Origin: Certhia americana
Lineage: Eukaryota; Chordata; Aves; Passeriformes; Certhiidae
Direction: 5' to 3'
Assembly (NCBI GenBank): GCA_018697195.1
Contig: CM031879.1
Span: 22,798,871 to 22,862,870 of the forward strand
DNA length: 64,000 nucleotides
Shown here piece by piece: positions 13,632 through 26,755 of the stretch. A program made the translations under genes and the position numbers. How positions within the stretch are numbered: the stretch's first letter is position 1; every line of letters begins with the position of its first letter. Below the pieces are notes generated by a model. That model was not told the origin of the DNA and ran no database searches. It worked only from the letters and a program-made list of their open reading frames with translations.

Positions 13632-16600
13632 TTTGAGCACTCCCAGGACTGCAAGGGAAGAGGGAAAGGCAGTGGCCATGTTGTTCTGAAGATCTGGGGG
13701 AAAGCGCTTCCCTGGGAAGTGGAAGATCTGATTCAGTTTCCTCCATATCCTGAGGAAGTGACAGCCCTCTCCCATTTCCCAGTCTTTTCCCTAGACAGGT
13801 ATGGGGTCACACTCCATCCTTCCTATTGCAGAAAGACTACTGATAATCTAGATGAAGCAAGCATGAACCCAAAGAAAAGGCAGGCAAGAGGAATCCCACG
13901 TGACTTATAATGTGTGAGCTGTAGGGAAACTTGGCTTCCCTCTTAGGAGTGAACATGTAAACAGCTTGGGAAACCTCTGATTAGGAGGAAGCTTCGGAAA
14001 TGGGCATTGGAGTCTAAGTTACCTCTAAATGTAATGTGTTTCCTGGGCAATGCCACCACCTGTGTTTTGGGTAGATATGAATGATTCAGTGTGCCATCTG
14101 CAGTGTGCACTCTTCTGAATACATCATCGTTAGCAGTGGGATGAATATGTGTGTCCATTTTGGCTCATTAAACAAATTAGCAAAAGCTTTGAATAATGGC
14201 AATGCTACAAAAACATGAGATGACTAATCAGTTGAAATTTATTTTGGCAAGGATGTCAAAAGGCATTGAACATTTTTTAGATATAAGAAATGTAATAACC
14301 CTCTGGACTGCCAGTAAAGGGCAGTGGTAAGGCAAGTGAAAAAGAAAAAACACTTGAGTGCTTATTGCAGAACAGATGGTGCTGAAAGGTTCATACCTCT
14401 TCTAAGTTAGTGAGATGAGGAAAACTCATGCTGAAGAAGAGAGAAATAAAGTATCAAAAGGATGTCATCTTTGGAGACAATTTATTTGTTGAGATGCCTA
14501 TTATTTTCTTTATCCTTGTCATTCTTCCCTCCTGTTCCATCTTCCTCATTGGAGTGGAGCAGGAAGTAGTGTGATATGGTGATTGGAATATGGAGAATAT
14601 GGAACAACTTCAATCTTAAATGCCTGTATGTGTTTATGCATGTGTACCTGTGAATATATTAATGCACTTGTACAATATTCCATCTGATGCTGACAAAATA
14701 CCTCCAAAGGAAGGAGTGATGGTATTTCCTCCTTTTGTTCTTGAGGAGGGTAAGACACTTTTTTCTGCACACAAATGCTCTCCTGTTCCTGATGCAATCG
14801 CTTTCAAAATGTGCTGTCCCACCCAAATGAGAATTGCATCCTACTTTTCTCCTCTGGGGACTGTGAGCTTTAACTTTTAGGGCTTGTCTCTACAAGCACA
14901 GTCTTTACTTCCCTCTGCCTCCATGCAGGCAAAGAGATCAGACCATCTGGTCCTGCATCCATTGCATATAACCTGTGCATCACCCACAGTCAATTGTTTA
15001 TCTTAAAAAAACTGGGTACCTCTTAAAATCAGATAGAACCTCAAGATGTGTTGGGGGAAAAGTCTGCAACTTTAAAATTATGCATAATAAATAATGACAA
15101 TCTAACTCTGAAATTCAGTGTTGTTTTGTAACGTCAGTCTGGACTTTCTGTTATCTTTGAGTTTATGTCTCCATGGACCACAGTGGTAGGTGCTGTGCCT
15201 GGGGCTCTTTCTGTCTCAGAAAGGCACAGGGCCAGGAAAGATGGCAGTTCCCAGCCCTTATTAATGAGTGCATGGGGAGCTCTTTCTGTTTACAGGATCA
15301 AAGACCAGCTGACACATGCTCTGGCACTGAGAAGATTATAAATAAGGATCCTGCTTTTTTAAGTTCCTGAGCACCTTTAAATCTCTTTGACCTTGATGAA
15401 GAGGAAGAAGAAACTGTAAATATAACTCTGAAGATTCTCTGTGAAGTCCTTACATCCATGTGGGACAGCAAGAAATGCAGGAACCTGAGAGTCCCCAGGA
15501 TACCACGACTTCAGGACTCTTACAATAAGACACCTTTTATGTGAAACCAGCATAATTTTTTCTTGAATACGAAGTTGTATTTTTTTTAATGACCATTGGA
15601 AGAAATGACCTTGTGATATGGGTGAAGTTATATTGAACACCTTAGCTGATGAATGATGATATATTGTATCCTATTACATAGTTCCTGAAGAGGCATAATT
15701 TGTCTACAGGAAAGGTATTAGCTTGGATATTTGTTACTATTTCCTTTTCAAGCAATAAAAGCAAAAAATATGCAGATTGGATGTCCATGGTTTACTTAAA
15801 AAGATGTGCTTTGTTTTCTGTTATTCATTCATTAAATGCTATGGATATTATTTTCCAAAAAAATTCCTTGTCCATGGCTGAATTTTATACAGTTTTCTAC
15901 TTTCTTGATTTGTGGCAGAAAACTAAACAAAAGCCCTATCTGGGTTTTACAAGTAGAGTAATATATCATACTTTGGTAACTTGGTGTATTTTTTCTTTAG
16001 CTTATTTAGCCTTCTATTTTTTTTCAATTGTTTGCCATTGATTATTAATATTTTAATTATTAATAACCTACTAAATTATTTTTATTTTAAATACCCTGAA
16101 AACAACAGCGAAGTATATGAGCCTTCAGTTCCCTCTTCTTGTGACATCTGCATTCTGCAAATGAATGATTTGCATAAAAATATCTTTAAACTGCAGCTGT
16201 AAGATTTTCTGCAGTCTGTTTTAGAGAACTGCTGGTTTGAGCACTTGTGGTCCTTCCAAGCAACACCAAAAATCTATACCACTCTTTGTATTATTTTACA
16301 GGCCCAAAACCAGAGATAACTAAATTCTGGAGAACTACTGTACTATTAGATAGTAACGTCATCCAGATAGAGAGATTTAATGTGTGGCTTTGCTTTGGCA
16401 AAGTGAAGAGAAAATGTATTGTAGGGACTAAGACTGAATGATAATACATTTCATAGAAATGCTGTTCAACTTAATTGTTTTAAGAAAGAATTTTTTTTTT
16501 AAATGAAGTGGGATTTTTGAAATTGACAACCCTCTTTTTACCAGCAGCAGTAAACCTGTCCTGTGATTCTTTTGCCGCCTTCTCCTCCGCTATGCTTACT

Positions 16601-17539
16601 CCCTCCCCACTTCCCCTGCCTTTGGAGTGTCTCCATTGCTTCTGCTCTGCTCCTGAAACCCCTGCATGTGAAGTACTGTTGCTGCATGGGAAAAAATGCT
16701 CTTCACTAGGGCAGCTTGCCTGGTAAGTGGGGAGTAGTAGCACCCTCATTCCAAAGAAGGGAAATGCAAGCACAGAGGTGGGCTTTGGGAGCTGTACAAG
16801 AAGTCTAAAGCACTATGTGGAACCAGACTGACATCTATAAACACCAGCTAGATTTTGTGTCCCTTCTTGCACATTCTAAGAAAATAATCTAAGAAAAAGC
16901 AACCATTATATAGGCGAAGTTTCTGGAAACTTTTGGTTACATCAAGGTATTTGGAAAACTCTGGCAAATATCTTTGTGGCTAAGAGCCTGTAAGTAAATT
17001 TGCAGATTAAAAATAACATTCTTTCAGGTTCAGCTCCTAAACAGATCAAATTATCTTAATATCTGCCTTATAAATGTTTATACTGACAAAAATCTGTAAA
17101 GTAAAGTTTGAATTGCAAATTCACCTGTATTAAATGTTGACCTCCTGGAATGGCACTTAAATACACTTTCATAAACGTACCTTGTTTATAGTGCTGGAGT
17201 GTATAACTTGGAGGATATTCAAATGAAATTGTTTTGGAAGAGCTTTTTGCTTCCTTAGTTTTCTGAGCAGCAAAACTACCTAAGTTTTGTTCTAATGGAA
17301 AATTATACCAGCTTTGCCCTGGTGTACCTGCGAGCTCCAGATGGGCAACAATGGAGGAGAACACAGTCAGTCCCTGGGAAGCTGAAATAGGGAGAAAAAA
17401 GTGCTCAAGTTGTATGTAGCAGTGTACATGTTTAATAAGGAATTTATATAATGCTCTGTGTGTGTTTATGCAGTATATAAGATTTATGCAGGGAGATACT
17501 ATATCCATACAGTTGAAGCACTGTGCATTTATCTGGTGT
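13632..17539. other. unannotated AT-rich sequence
   Basis: No repeat family or gene was recognised. Short open frames occur on both strands with no conserved motif that I can name. Confidence 0.55.
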
Positions 17540-17808
17540 GGAAGCTCACTTCTAGCAGCTTGGGCATCCGTGGGCTTAGGGGGGGGTTTCCCTTCTCCCG
17601 GCTGTGCAGCCTCACAGCCCCTCTGCTCCTGGCAGGACCCCACTAATCCCCCTGCTCTGCTCCCAGAGCTCCTGCGCACTCCTGGTTGTCCTTCTCGGGG
17701 ACTGCTGCCCCTGCCAGGCCGGACTTGTAAAGAATTAAGCAATTCTTCTGCCCTTGAGCCAAATCCATTCCAGCCAGTCTGAGGGAGCTCGCCGCAGCTG
17801 CTTTTCAA
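17540..17808. other. GC-rich, CpG-containing patch
   Basis: A block of about 270 bases is clearly richer in G and C than its surroundings. It includes an 8-base G run at 17579-17586 and several CpG dinucleotides (for example in TCCCGGC, TGCGCAC, CTCGGGG, GGCCGGAC and CTCGCCGC). It overlaps the longest open frame in the window, 17068-17808 minus, 246 codons. That frame opens at TTG, has no ATG in its GC-rich half, and shows no domain I recognise. The patch could be a small CpG-island promoter, an untranslated or non-coding exon, or an unrecognised old repeat. Confidence 0.5.
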
Positions 17809-18575
17809 ACACCTCTAATATTTTATTCTGCACATAATAGTTCATGTTACTCCAAAATCAATCTTATTTCTTGTCCTTTTTTCTCTCTTGGTCCCTGTAG
17901 GTTATTTTCCCGTTCTCACATCACTCCCATCTACTCCCTGGTGAATTAATGTTCTGTTTACCTTCTAGTCCAGATTGTTAACAGCATGACTCTGGTCCAT
18001 GAAGTTCAGTGGCTTTTATTAGTTTTAAATCGGCCGTTTAATAGGGCTGCTCATTCTGGCAGATTGACTTCATTTTTTCCCTTATATCCAAAGAAGAAAA
18101 ATCAGAAACACCCGTTGCCTCTAGCACAGTTGCATTTCAAATCAATACAATTATTTTGGGGATTTCCACTCGGTTTTTCTGTCATAACCCCTGGCTCAAG
18201 CAACAGTTAATTTTTATTTTTTTTTTTCTAGAAAGGGTAAACAGCCTGCTTTTCCCCTCTCCAAGTCTTTTTATACAGACCGTCATTCCTTACAAACCTA
18301 TTAAATGTGAATGTCAAAGGACCTGAATTGTTCCCACTTACTGGAATGAAGTTGCTAATCTCTTCCTGCATCTGATTTATATGTAAATGGAAAGGAGGTG
18401 GCTTGTAGGGAGGCCAAATAGGAATCCCTTCTGTTATAGGAAGCCACAGCTATGAGTCATTCTAATGAAAAGATTAGTAAAAAACAACATCCCTAAAATA
18501 TTTTTTGGGAAAAAAAAAACCATGCAAGAAAAAATTAACCTGCGGATTCTAAGCTCATATTATGGAGGGGCGTCC

Positions 18576-18596
18576 TTTTTTTTTTTTTTTTTTTTT
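18576..18596. repeat. poly-T run
   Basis: Twenty-one T residues followed by CCCC. The run lies about 60 bases left of the plus-strand CR1 at 18655. CR1 elements do not end in poly-A, so I treat it as an unrelated simple repeat. Confidence 0.9.
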
Positions 18597-18654
18597 CCCC
18601 TCCCTTTGCTTGAGGTAATAGCAGTGCTTTACTACAGAAGAGACTTTTTATGTG

Positions 18655-18932
18655 GGCAGACAGTGACAGGACAAGGCAGAGTAGTTTTAAACTGAAAAAG
18701 GGCAGGTTTAGGTTAGATGTAAGGAGGAAATTTGTTACTCAAAGGGTAATGAGACAGGAACAGGTTGACCAGAGAAGATGTGGATTCCCCATCCCTGGAC
18801 GTGTGCAAGGCCAGTTTGGATGGGACCCTGAGTTATCTGATCTAGTACATGGCATCCCTGCCCACGGCAGGTGCTTTGGGACCCAATTATCTTTAATGCC
18901 CTTCCCAAACCATTCTATAATTCCATGATTCC
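18655..18932 (+). mobile_element. CR1 LINE, 3' fragment, plus strand
   Basis: The fragment begins in the last part of the CR1 ORF2 coding region (GACAGGACAAGG, then TTTTAAACTGAAA, then AGATGTAAGGAGGAAATT). It continues through the end region corresponding to 'VTRH..QVDQR..FPIPG' and ends in the CR1 3' UTR with ACCATTCTATAATTCCATGATT. It is strongly 5'-truncated, as nearly all avian CR1 copies are, and carries indels and substitutions typical of an inactive copy. The family codes for a non-LTR reverse transcriptase, but none is functional here. Confidence 0.93.
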
Positions 18933-21213
18933 TACTTCTGTGTATTCTTTTTAATTTCAGGAAACCCATCTTTCAGCTAATGTCCCCAAGAAAAAAGTGA
19001 AAAAGGATCTAAAAAATCAATTTATGTTGTTGCCAAAATTGTCAATATTTCCACTAATTTTCAATTTCCACTAAAATTTCAAGTCTCGTAAAGGTGAATT
19101 TCTTTCTTCCCTTCTGTTGTTTGCGTCAAATTTGCTGATTCCCAGCCTTCCAACACAGCTCCAAATATTTCTGCTTTTTCCTCTCTATCTGCAGTAAATG
19201 TGGTAGTTTTAGCATCTCTTCATGAGATGCTGGTAAAAATTCTGTTGAGCCTGGTAAGATTGATAGAAAATTAGTGTGTAGGTAAAATTTGTGCTAGGAC
19301 AAAAAGAGCTAGGAGCCTCCTCCTGGGGAGAAGTCTTCCTACACTTGCCCTGCCAGCCCAGACACATGAATGAGGCCTTTCCAAGTTCTCTGGCTGGATT
19401 CCTCCTGGTGCCCCAGGCTGGGTGGCACAGTTTGCAGGCTCCTCTCCATTGCTCTCAGATATTAAATTGCACGCACTTCAGCCTGACCACAAATGCAGCA
19501 GAACTATTCTAATAGGAGTAAAGCAATGGTCCAGAAAATGCCACACGGAAGCAGCTGTAACAACATCAGTGGTGGTGTCCCAGGAGGAAAGGACAAGTTT
19601 TTCAGCAGGAGGTGAGTCATATGCTTTTTGCTTCAAAATACATTTTTGAGAATATTGCCCACAGATTCTGCTGCTGAATTTACTTCCCTCCTACTTCACA
19701 GTAAAATGGAATAGCAAAATAATCCCTAAACCCTTTAGGATTTTAATTAACAGTTTTGCGTTATTAAATTAGAATAAATAAGCTGTTACAACTGTTTGTT
19801 CCAGTAAGATATTACTTTCCAGATGGGAGGCTCTCTGTTTAGTCCATAGCTGTAAAATCTCTCTTCTGGTAGAGAGATGCTATGTGTAAGTGCTGGCATT
19901 TAACTCTCTTTCCTTAACATCAGTGACTAGCAAAACCATTTAAAAAGGAGACTTCAGAAAATTCCACTGCAAAAATGGCAGCTCACTCTTCCAGTGCCCC
20001 TGCAGAGCCCATGCAGAACACACAGCTGCTGCCCTCTGTGTGATTTCTGCCCCACAGCAGATTTCTGGGTTTTCTCTTGACCAACTTCTTGGAAAGGTCC
20101 TTTCAGGTATTTTTGCCATCAGTGAATATAAATTTTAAAGAAATCAGAAGAAATAGTATCAGACAAATTATTTGGAGCAGAGAAGGAAGAAATTTCTTGG
20201 CTGAAGAATGGCTGTTAGCTGCCAGATTTCACAAGCTTCCAGAAGGAGTAAACCTTTATCAGAAAGGGGTATATAATCATGCATACTAACTGCTGAAAAA
20301 ATAAATAATATTATTTCATTGTGCAGCAGTGTAAATCAGAAGTTTTTCTGGCAGAGTCAGTGTCCCAGAGTCAATAGCAGAACACTAGTGGTTAACATTA
20401 CTGTGAAGCAGACTAAAGTAAAATACATAAACTAAAGAGTCTTAATGGACTGAGTAACACATTCCATCTTAATATTTTGACTTATTTCCATTTTTAGCAG
20501 TGATTGCTGTAAAGTTACAATTTTCTGACAAAAGAAATAACCCCCCCCCTATTATATATGGCTGTTTGCTCTCTACCAGCTCATCCAAAATGTCTGCCAA
20601 ATGAGGAGGAGGAAATGTTGCATTTCATTTTAAGTTGAATAAGTGAATTTTAACAAGTTAAGATAATGAATGAAAATTTTCTGAGTGTGGATCAAGCACA
20701 TCAGTTTTATTTAGTCCAGTAATGAGTAAGGGTAAAATTAACTGCATTTCATAACTTGTGTGTATATCTGTGTCTATGTGTATCCATGAACACAGATCCT
20801 CTGTTGCAATCTTCAGAAATTCACGGAATTCCTTCCTGCTTTAAAATTAGTGAGGTCTGTGACACATTTCTTTTCAAAGTACAGTATTACTCAAGGGTAA
20901 TGTTTTGCTTTTGCTAAATGTGTGTTAACTTGCTTGCAACATGATCCTTGCCATTAGAAGTGGTTGGAGGCTCAGTCTGTAGGAGCTGTGTTCCTGGACA
21001 CCACTCTTCACTTTAACCACTTGCTTGTAAACTCTCCAATGGCAGCAGAGGGGCATTTGATGATTTCTTTTCCCCTGAAGAGCTCAGAATTGCTGGTTTC
21101 TCACTTTGTTTTAGTTATATAAAAAAACAGAGTTGCTGAAGACTCCAAGCAGTATTATCAGAAATAACAACATCTGTCTATCTCAAAGCACTGGGGGTTA
21201 CATGCCTTGCTCA
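18933..21213. other. unannotated sequence between two CR1 copies
   Basis: Unique AT-rich DNA with a 9-base C run at 20541-20549. No gene or repeat family was recognised. Confidence 0.55.
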
Positions 21214-21795
21214 GAGAATCATAGAATCATACACACATGGAATCATGGAATCATAGAGTTATAGAATGGCCTGGGTTGAAAGGGACCTTACAGATCCTCT
21301 AGTTCCCCTCTGCCATGGGCAGGGACACCTTCCACTGCCAAGGTTGCTCAGAACTCCATCTAGCCTGGCCTTGAACCCTGCAGCGACAGGTCATCCACAA
21401 CTTCTGTGGGCAAATTGTTCCAGTGTCTCACCACCCTCTAAATAATAATTTATTCTCAGTATCTAATCTAAACCTCCCTCTTTCAGCTTTAAGCTGTTCT
21501 TCCCTGTTCTATCCCTACATGCCCTTGTAGAAAGTCCCTCTCCAGCTCTCTTGCAGACTGACAGTCTACTCTGAGGTCTCACTGAAGCCTTCTCTGCTCA
21601 AGGATGCTCCTTCAACATGCTCCAACTCTCTCAGCCTGTCTCCATAGGAGAGGGGTTCCTACCCTAGAAACATTAGAACATTGTGTCCCTCCTCTGAGCT
21701 TGTTCCAACAGGTCCATGTCCTTCTTGTGTTGAGGGCCCCAGAGCTGAACGCACTATTGCAGGTGCAATATCTGTAGCACCAGACCAGGTCTAAC
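21214..21795 (-). mobile_element. CR1 LINE, 3' fragment, minus strand
   Basis: The left end shows the complement of the CR1 terminal repeat (AATCATAGAATCATA, then AATCATGGAATCATAGAG), here expanded by extra copies and a CACACA interruption. It is followed by the 3' UTR signature GGGCAGGGACACCTTCCACT and, further right, the inverse of the ORF2 C-terminal region (CTGTTCTTCCCTGTTC, then GGCCCCAGAGCTGAACGCA). The element is about 580 bases long and truncated at its own 5' end near 21.79 kb. Multiple indels break the frame. Confidence 0.95.
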
Positions 21796-24700
21796 ATATA
21801 TTTTTGCATTTAAAGCTCATAGAAAGTTTACTGCATTATTTTGGTTTCCTTGCACTCTTAAGAACTCTGAAAAGCTTCTCATGAGATTGTCCCTAGTTGG
21901 CTGGTTGGCTGAGAGTGGTCCTGGCACAGGAAAGATGCATTTGAGATAAGCAGACTGGGAAGGTTTGAAGAGAGCCTTCCCAAGATGACTGAGCTCTGGC
22001 AGCAGACTGCTTCTGCAAGCTGCTTGCCCAGGCATTTTCCAGGGTGCTGCAGGGCCAATTAGGAACTGAAGGCACATTCATATTTTGCTTTAACTCCTTT
22101 TATCAACATGGACAAAAATATGGCACTGGTTTAATGATAGCAGTACGTAAAAGAAGATACTGCTCGAACTGAAGCTCTCATTTCTTTTGGGTGCACTACA
22201 AATCATGAGTAATCCTTAGGACTGTGAATTCCATGTGAATGAATAAAAAGCCTTCCTTTGCTATCCAAGCTTCATGTCAGTCTGGGGCTTCAAGACCATT
22301 AGTTGCAAAATGAATTGCAAGTAAATGGAAGGTTTCATTGTGCTTCATCTACTTGCCAAAACCACAAGAAGCCTTTCCAGTTTTATTATTAAATTGGAAG
22401 ATAAAAGAAAAATAAGAAAGCTTTATCTTAGTTTTTATAACATAAATCACTCAATCATTTGAGCCAGTTCTACTGATACACTCTACAGGGATTGGCATGT
22501 GTCACTGTATGGAGCAAAATGATGGAGCAGATCAAAGATTTTCCAGTTTCCTTCTCAGTACTCCTTAGTATGAAAGAAGCATAAAAAAAATTAGAGCCAG
22601 ACTACAGATGGTGGAGAGCCTTATGTGTTGGTTTCATGTGTATTTTCATATAGCACACTGCATGTATCAAGCACAATTAAGCAGCCAAGGGAATGCTATT
22701 ATATATTTAAGTAATCCATCTTTAAACCTGCATTTCTGAAAAAAAATATATCATAAAGAGAGGCAGAACATACAGCAGATGTTCTTGAATGCTGTATTAT
22801 ATTTTTCATTAGGTCACCCAAATTGTGGATAATAGACAAATGTGTTTACTAAATTAAGGAAATTCTTCTAATCCGGCAAATAAAATCTATAATTTGCTGT
22901 TTTACCTTCCTTTTACTTCAATACTTCTTTCCTCTTAACCAGGAACTCTAGTGGGCTACACCCCAGTGTTTTCAGCATACCCTGGTGACTGTACAGTTCC
23001 AGCTGAGCTGGGGGCATTGATGTGGCCATGCTGCCATGCAAAGCTGACATGGCCAGACACATGCCACCCCTCTATTGCCCCACACCATTCAGCACCAGTT
23101 TCCACAATCCTCTTTACAGGTCTTAAAGGTCTTTTCCAATCAAAATAATTCTTTGGTCCTGCAACTCTGAATTCCTGTTGGAATTCTGTCAGTGCTACGT
23201 AAGAGAAAAGGAAAGAGAATAAAGCAAGACTATGTCAGGGAACATATGGCCAGCTTATAAAGGATGAGCTATCTGACAACTAGTTTATAGGCTGCCTAAA
23301 CAGTCCTAGATTACTGTTCCTCAGTTTCAATCAGTTTGAAGTGTTTACACGGTGCAGGTCCCCAGATTGGATCAGATTGAGCCATTAGGCTTGGATCCCA
23401 GTCTGGAACATTTTGAGAAGATGATACTGATGGACTTTTAAAATCCTACCTCTCAGACAGCCTTCAACAAGATAAAGATTCTGTTCTACATTTTTTACAT
23501 TTAGATCATATCTGGTGTTAGGAAGAGCCAATTTTAGAGAACCACTTGATTTTCACGCATGACACTTCATCAGTCATATCTCTTGCTCTCACAGCTTGCT
23601 TTCTAAAGGCTCTTGTCTTCACATATATATCTCCCATGGGTCCCTCACATACCCAAATAGACCACTCACAAAGGGAATGCACATCCAAAAAGAAGCAATG
23701 CTAAAGGTCAATGCTTTTCCAGGCCTTGATTCAGAAAACTGTAATTTAGAAATTTTTCAGATTCTGCATCCTCCCATTTGAACTTTCTAAAGTAAACATC
23801 AAGGAAATAAGATTTGGCACTAATAGTAACATCAGACTGGGTGGCTGACATATGGACTTCCCACTCACTTTCTCATCAGTTTTCTCAGATGTCATGGGAC
23901 CTGGTGGCAAGGGGATCAGTAAAATAGCTCCTATTGGGCTGAGCAGGACAGCTAACCATTCTCTGCTTAGTGACAGTGAAGATGAGAATTTATGATTCCT
24001 TATTCTCCATTTGTATCTTAGGAAGATCTGGAAGAGTGGACTAGAAATGATCTTTTGTGAAAAGTAGTTTTTTTATATCATGATGCCCTCAGATGGCTGG
24101 CAACTGAGAATTTCCTGTGTGACTGTCACCACAAAGCCAATGGCATGCCAGCTTAGGATTTTGGTCAAGGGAGTGAGAAGGGCACTGTCTTTTACCAGGT
24201 CATCTTGGCTTTTTTTGCAGGCTACAGTGCTACAGCAGCTCACAGATATTCTTCCTGCTTCCTGCTCTATACTCTATGGAATATATATGGTTAGTTCATA
24301 GTCCAATTTCTCTAACAACCACAAGACAAGAAGACTTGTCTGACTCTCATTAACAACGTGCTATCTTGACTGATGCAGCCTTTCTGAAAAAGGCACAGTG
24401 TTCTTACAGATCTTTCACTGTGAATGAATATCACCAGGGACTTGGAGAGGGTAACTATTTTTACCCATGTATTTGCATTTGCATTCACATGAAGCAGTCT
24501 TCTCTATAAACTCAAAAGCCCCTAGACTGAAAATGAAGAATATGGTACAGTGATGTTTGCTATGCACCCTTTCAGTCGCTTTCTTCTTTGTTTTGGCTGA
24601 ATGTTATTTTTGTGGACACAGATACATTGGAGAATGTTCTCTGAATTCTGTACTTCTTTTGAGGCCTTTGCTCTGTGAGCAGGTATGATGGTTTGGCAGT

Positions 24701-26621
24701 GAGTTAAAGAATGCATTTGTTTTTCTTCTCCTGTAATCACTAATGGAGACAAACTCATTTAGAATGCTAGACCTGGAATCTCAAAACCTGCAGATTTGGT
24801 TGGCCTTGATACTTCTGTTCAGACCTGTGGGACTGTTGTGTTTATAAGTCTACAAACGCTTCAACATCAGCCTCTGCCTCCTGCTGTACAGTGTGTGCTC
24901 CCAGCATCTTCCCAGTTGCTGGGTTCTGGGGGTTTACTCTATGAGACATTTCTAACAAATATGATGGAGGACTTGAATGCGGCAGTTTTGCCTCTGAGGC
25001 ACTGGCAGAAGTGGGTCAAACAGATGCTGGGCTCCCCTTCTACCATGCTCATGAGAGCCAGGCAGCTCCAGGTGGGTGGGAAAGGAGCCATTCCCAGGGG
25101 GCACAGGAGGTACAGAGACACCAGAGCCCCTCCTGTGGATTATTGGAGATGAATATCAGGGGAAGTGACATGATCATGGCCTGAAGACGTGCTTCTCCTG
25201 GCAGAAGCAGGATATAGGCAGAACTGAGGGTGCAGAACAGGACATTGCAGCCCAGGAGTGGGCAGGTGCCCAGTCCTTAAGCAAGGAGGAAACTTCTCCA
25301 TGAGCTGCTGCATCTGCTGCAGATTGATGGAAGACTTGTTCTTCTTCAGTGAGGGATTCAGGGAAAGCATACAGAGTCTTGTTATAAAAGCTCTCTGAAA
25401 GGGGTGGGGATTTACCCCAGTATAAAGCTGAGCAGTTGAATTGTTTATGGCTAAAATGTGACTGATACATAGCTGCAAGTTTTCCATGCAAAGCCAAATA
25501 ATGTCAGCCTTAGAAATCCTGGAGCTGCAGTGTGTGGCATGCTTTATAGCCTATGAGATATGGAAATTAATTACAAACAGGATTGCAATTCTTTTGGGGT
25601 GGAGAGACAGTCTTGTATTAACATTTTCACTTGAAAATATTCTAAAATGTCTCACACCACAGAACTAAATCTGATGTTTCCAGGCATAAAGTGACTTGTA
25701 CTAATTAAAGAACACTGCTCATATCTGGGCCCAATAAAAGTAAGTGAACAAAGCAAATAGACATGCAAAGAAAAAAGAGATCTGATATGGCATGGTGTAA
25801 AGTTTAATCCAAATAAGGCTATGAGTGGGTTTTTCATGGTGCTTCATTGACAATAAAAAAATATATTTAAGGCAGTAAATGTACAACAGCTGGCAAGTAT
25901 CATGTGCCAAGTCTTATTTTAGATTAGTAAGAGAAAACCAAGGCTTATTAAACTGCTGCAGTGATTCCCAGGATAGCCAGTTGGATTTTTAGAAATTCTT
26001 TCTGGTGCTACTAAATTAGTACACTGCTTTAGGGAAATTGGGGCCTTGAAAATGAAAGCATCCACAGAAATTATTGGATTGATGTAAACAAAGCAAAAAT
26101 AAACCTGAGAAAGGAAAATAGCCTATCCCAGCCACTGGTCACTTAAAATGACTGAGAAGCAGGCAGGAAGGCAATTCATTATATAGTTCATCATCCTTGC
26201 ACAGACAGGAGAATGTGTCAGTTTAATAGCCTCTGAAATGTTTAATAAAATTTCTGCTTTTAAATGCTATTTACCATCTGCTTGCAATGGCATGCATTTA
26301 GAAAAGTTAATTATAGACTTTTAAAGCCATGAAAATGTTATAATATATATTTTTAGTTTTAATTTTTTAAAAAAAACTACCAGGTAAAAATAAACCCTGC
26401 AGAGAAAGTAGAAATTTTCTTATTTCTAAGGACTTTAGTATTTTCTTTTTGTTTGTTTGTATTTTCCACCAAGAGAAATATTAAAATAATTTAAGTTACA
26501 ACCGTACCTTCAGTCACTACCAGTTATATGGAAAATATTTTTTAAAAAATTAATTTAAATTTTTGCTGAGATGAGCAGTGTAACTCAGCTTGCAAAGGCA
26601 CTGAAGGGATGGACCATGGGG
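21796..26621. other. unannotated sequence between two CR1 copies
   Basis: This is mostly unique AT-rich DNA. At 23118-23152 the bases resemble the very end of a plus-strand CR1 (GGTCTTAAAGGTCTTTTCC), a possible tiny remnant. Bases 24820-25330 are less AT-rich and contain overlapping frames on both strands (118 codons plus at 24796-25152, 115 codons minus at 25140-25487) with no recognised domain. No gene can be supported. Confidence 0.5.
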
Positions 26622-26725
26622 TCACAGAATCACAGAATATTCTGAGTTGAGGGAGACCCACAAGTATCATTGAGTCCAACTCTGGACCTTGCCCAGGACA
26701 GTGCCAAAAGTCACACCATGAGCCT
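26622..26725 (-). mobile_element. CR1 LINE, short 3' UTR fragment, minus strand
   Basis: Starting at TCACAGAATCACAGAATATT, the sequence runs through GAGTCCAACTCTGGACC and ends at GTCACACCATGAGCC. This matches the complement of the last 100 or so bases of a CR1 3' UTR of the same subtype as the copy at 38.38 kb. No coding part remains. A trinucleotide-like tract follows immediately. Confidence 0.9.
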
Positions 26726-26726
26726 T

Positions 26727-26755
26727 ATGATAATGATGATAATATGATGATAATG
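26727..26755. repeat. (ATGATA)-type microsatellite
   Basis: A run of ATGATA and ATG units directly follows the truncated inner end of the CR1 fragment. It may have grown at or near the insertion junction. Confidence 0.8.

Noticed and set aside
17068..17808. 246-codon minus-strand reading frame as a protein-coding gene
   Set aside because: It opens at TTG, lacks an ATG in its first half, and shows no domain, splice signals or polyadenylation signal that fit. Its length owes much to the GC-rich patch.
21214..21270. Repeated AATCATAGAAT units as a CRISPR-like or satellite array
   Set aside because: These are the terminal repeats of a minus-strand CR1, with no spacer structure.
23118..23152. 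Tiny plus-strand CR1 end
   Set aside because: Only about 35 bases resemble the CR1 3' UTR, too short to call as a separate element.
24796..25152. 118-codon plus-strand frame
   Set aside because: It starts at TTG, is overlapped by minus-strand frames in a GC-richer stretch, and has no domain.
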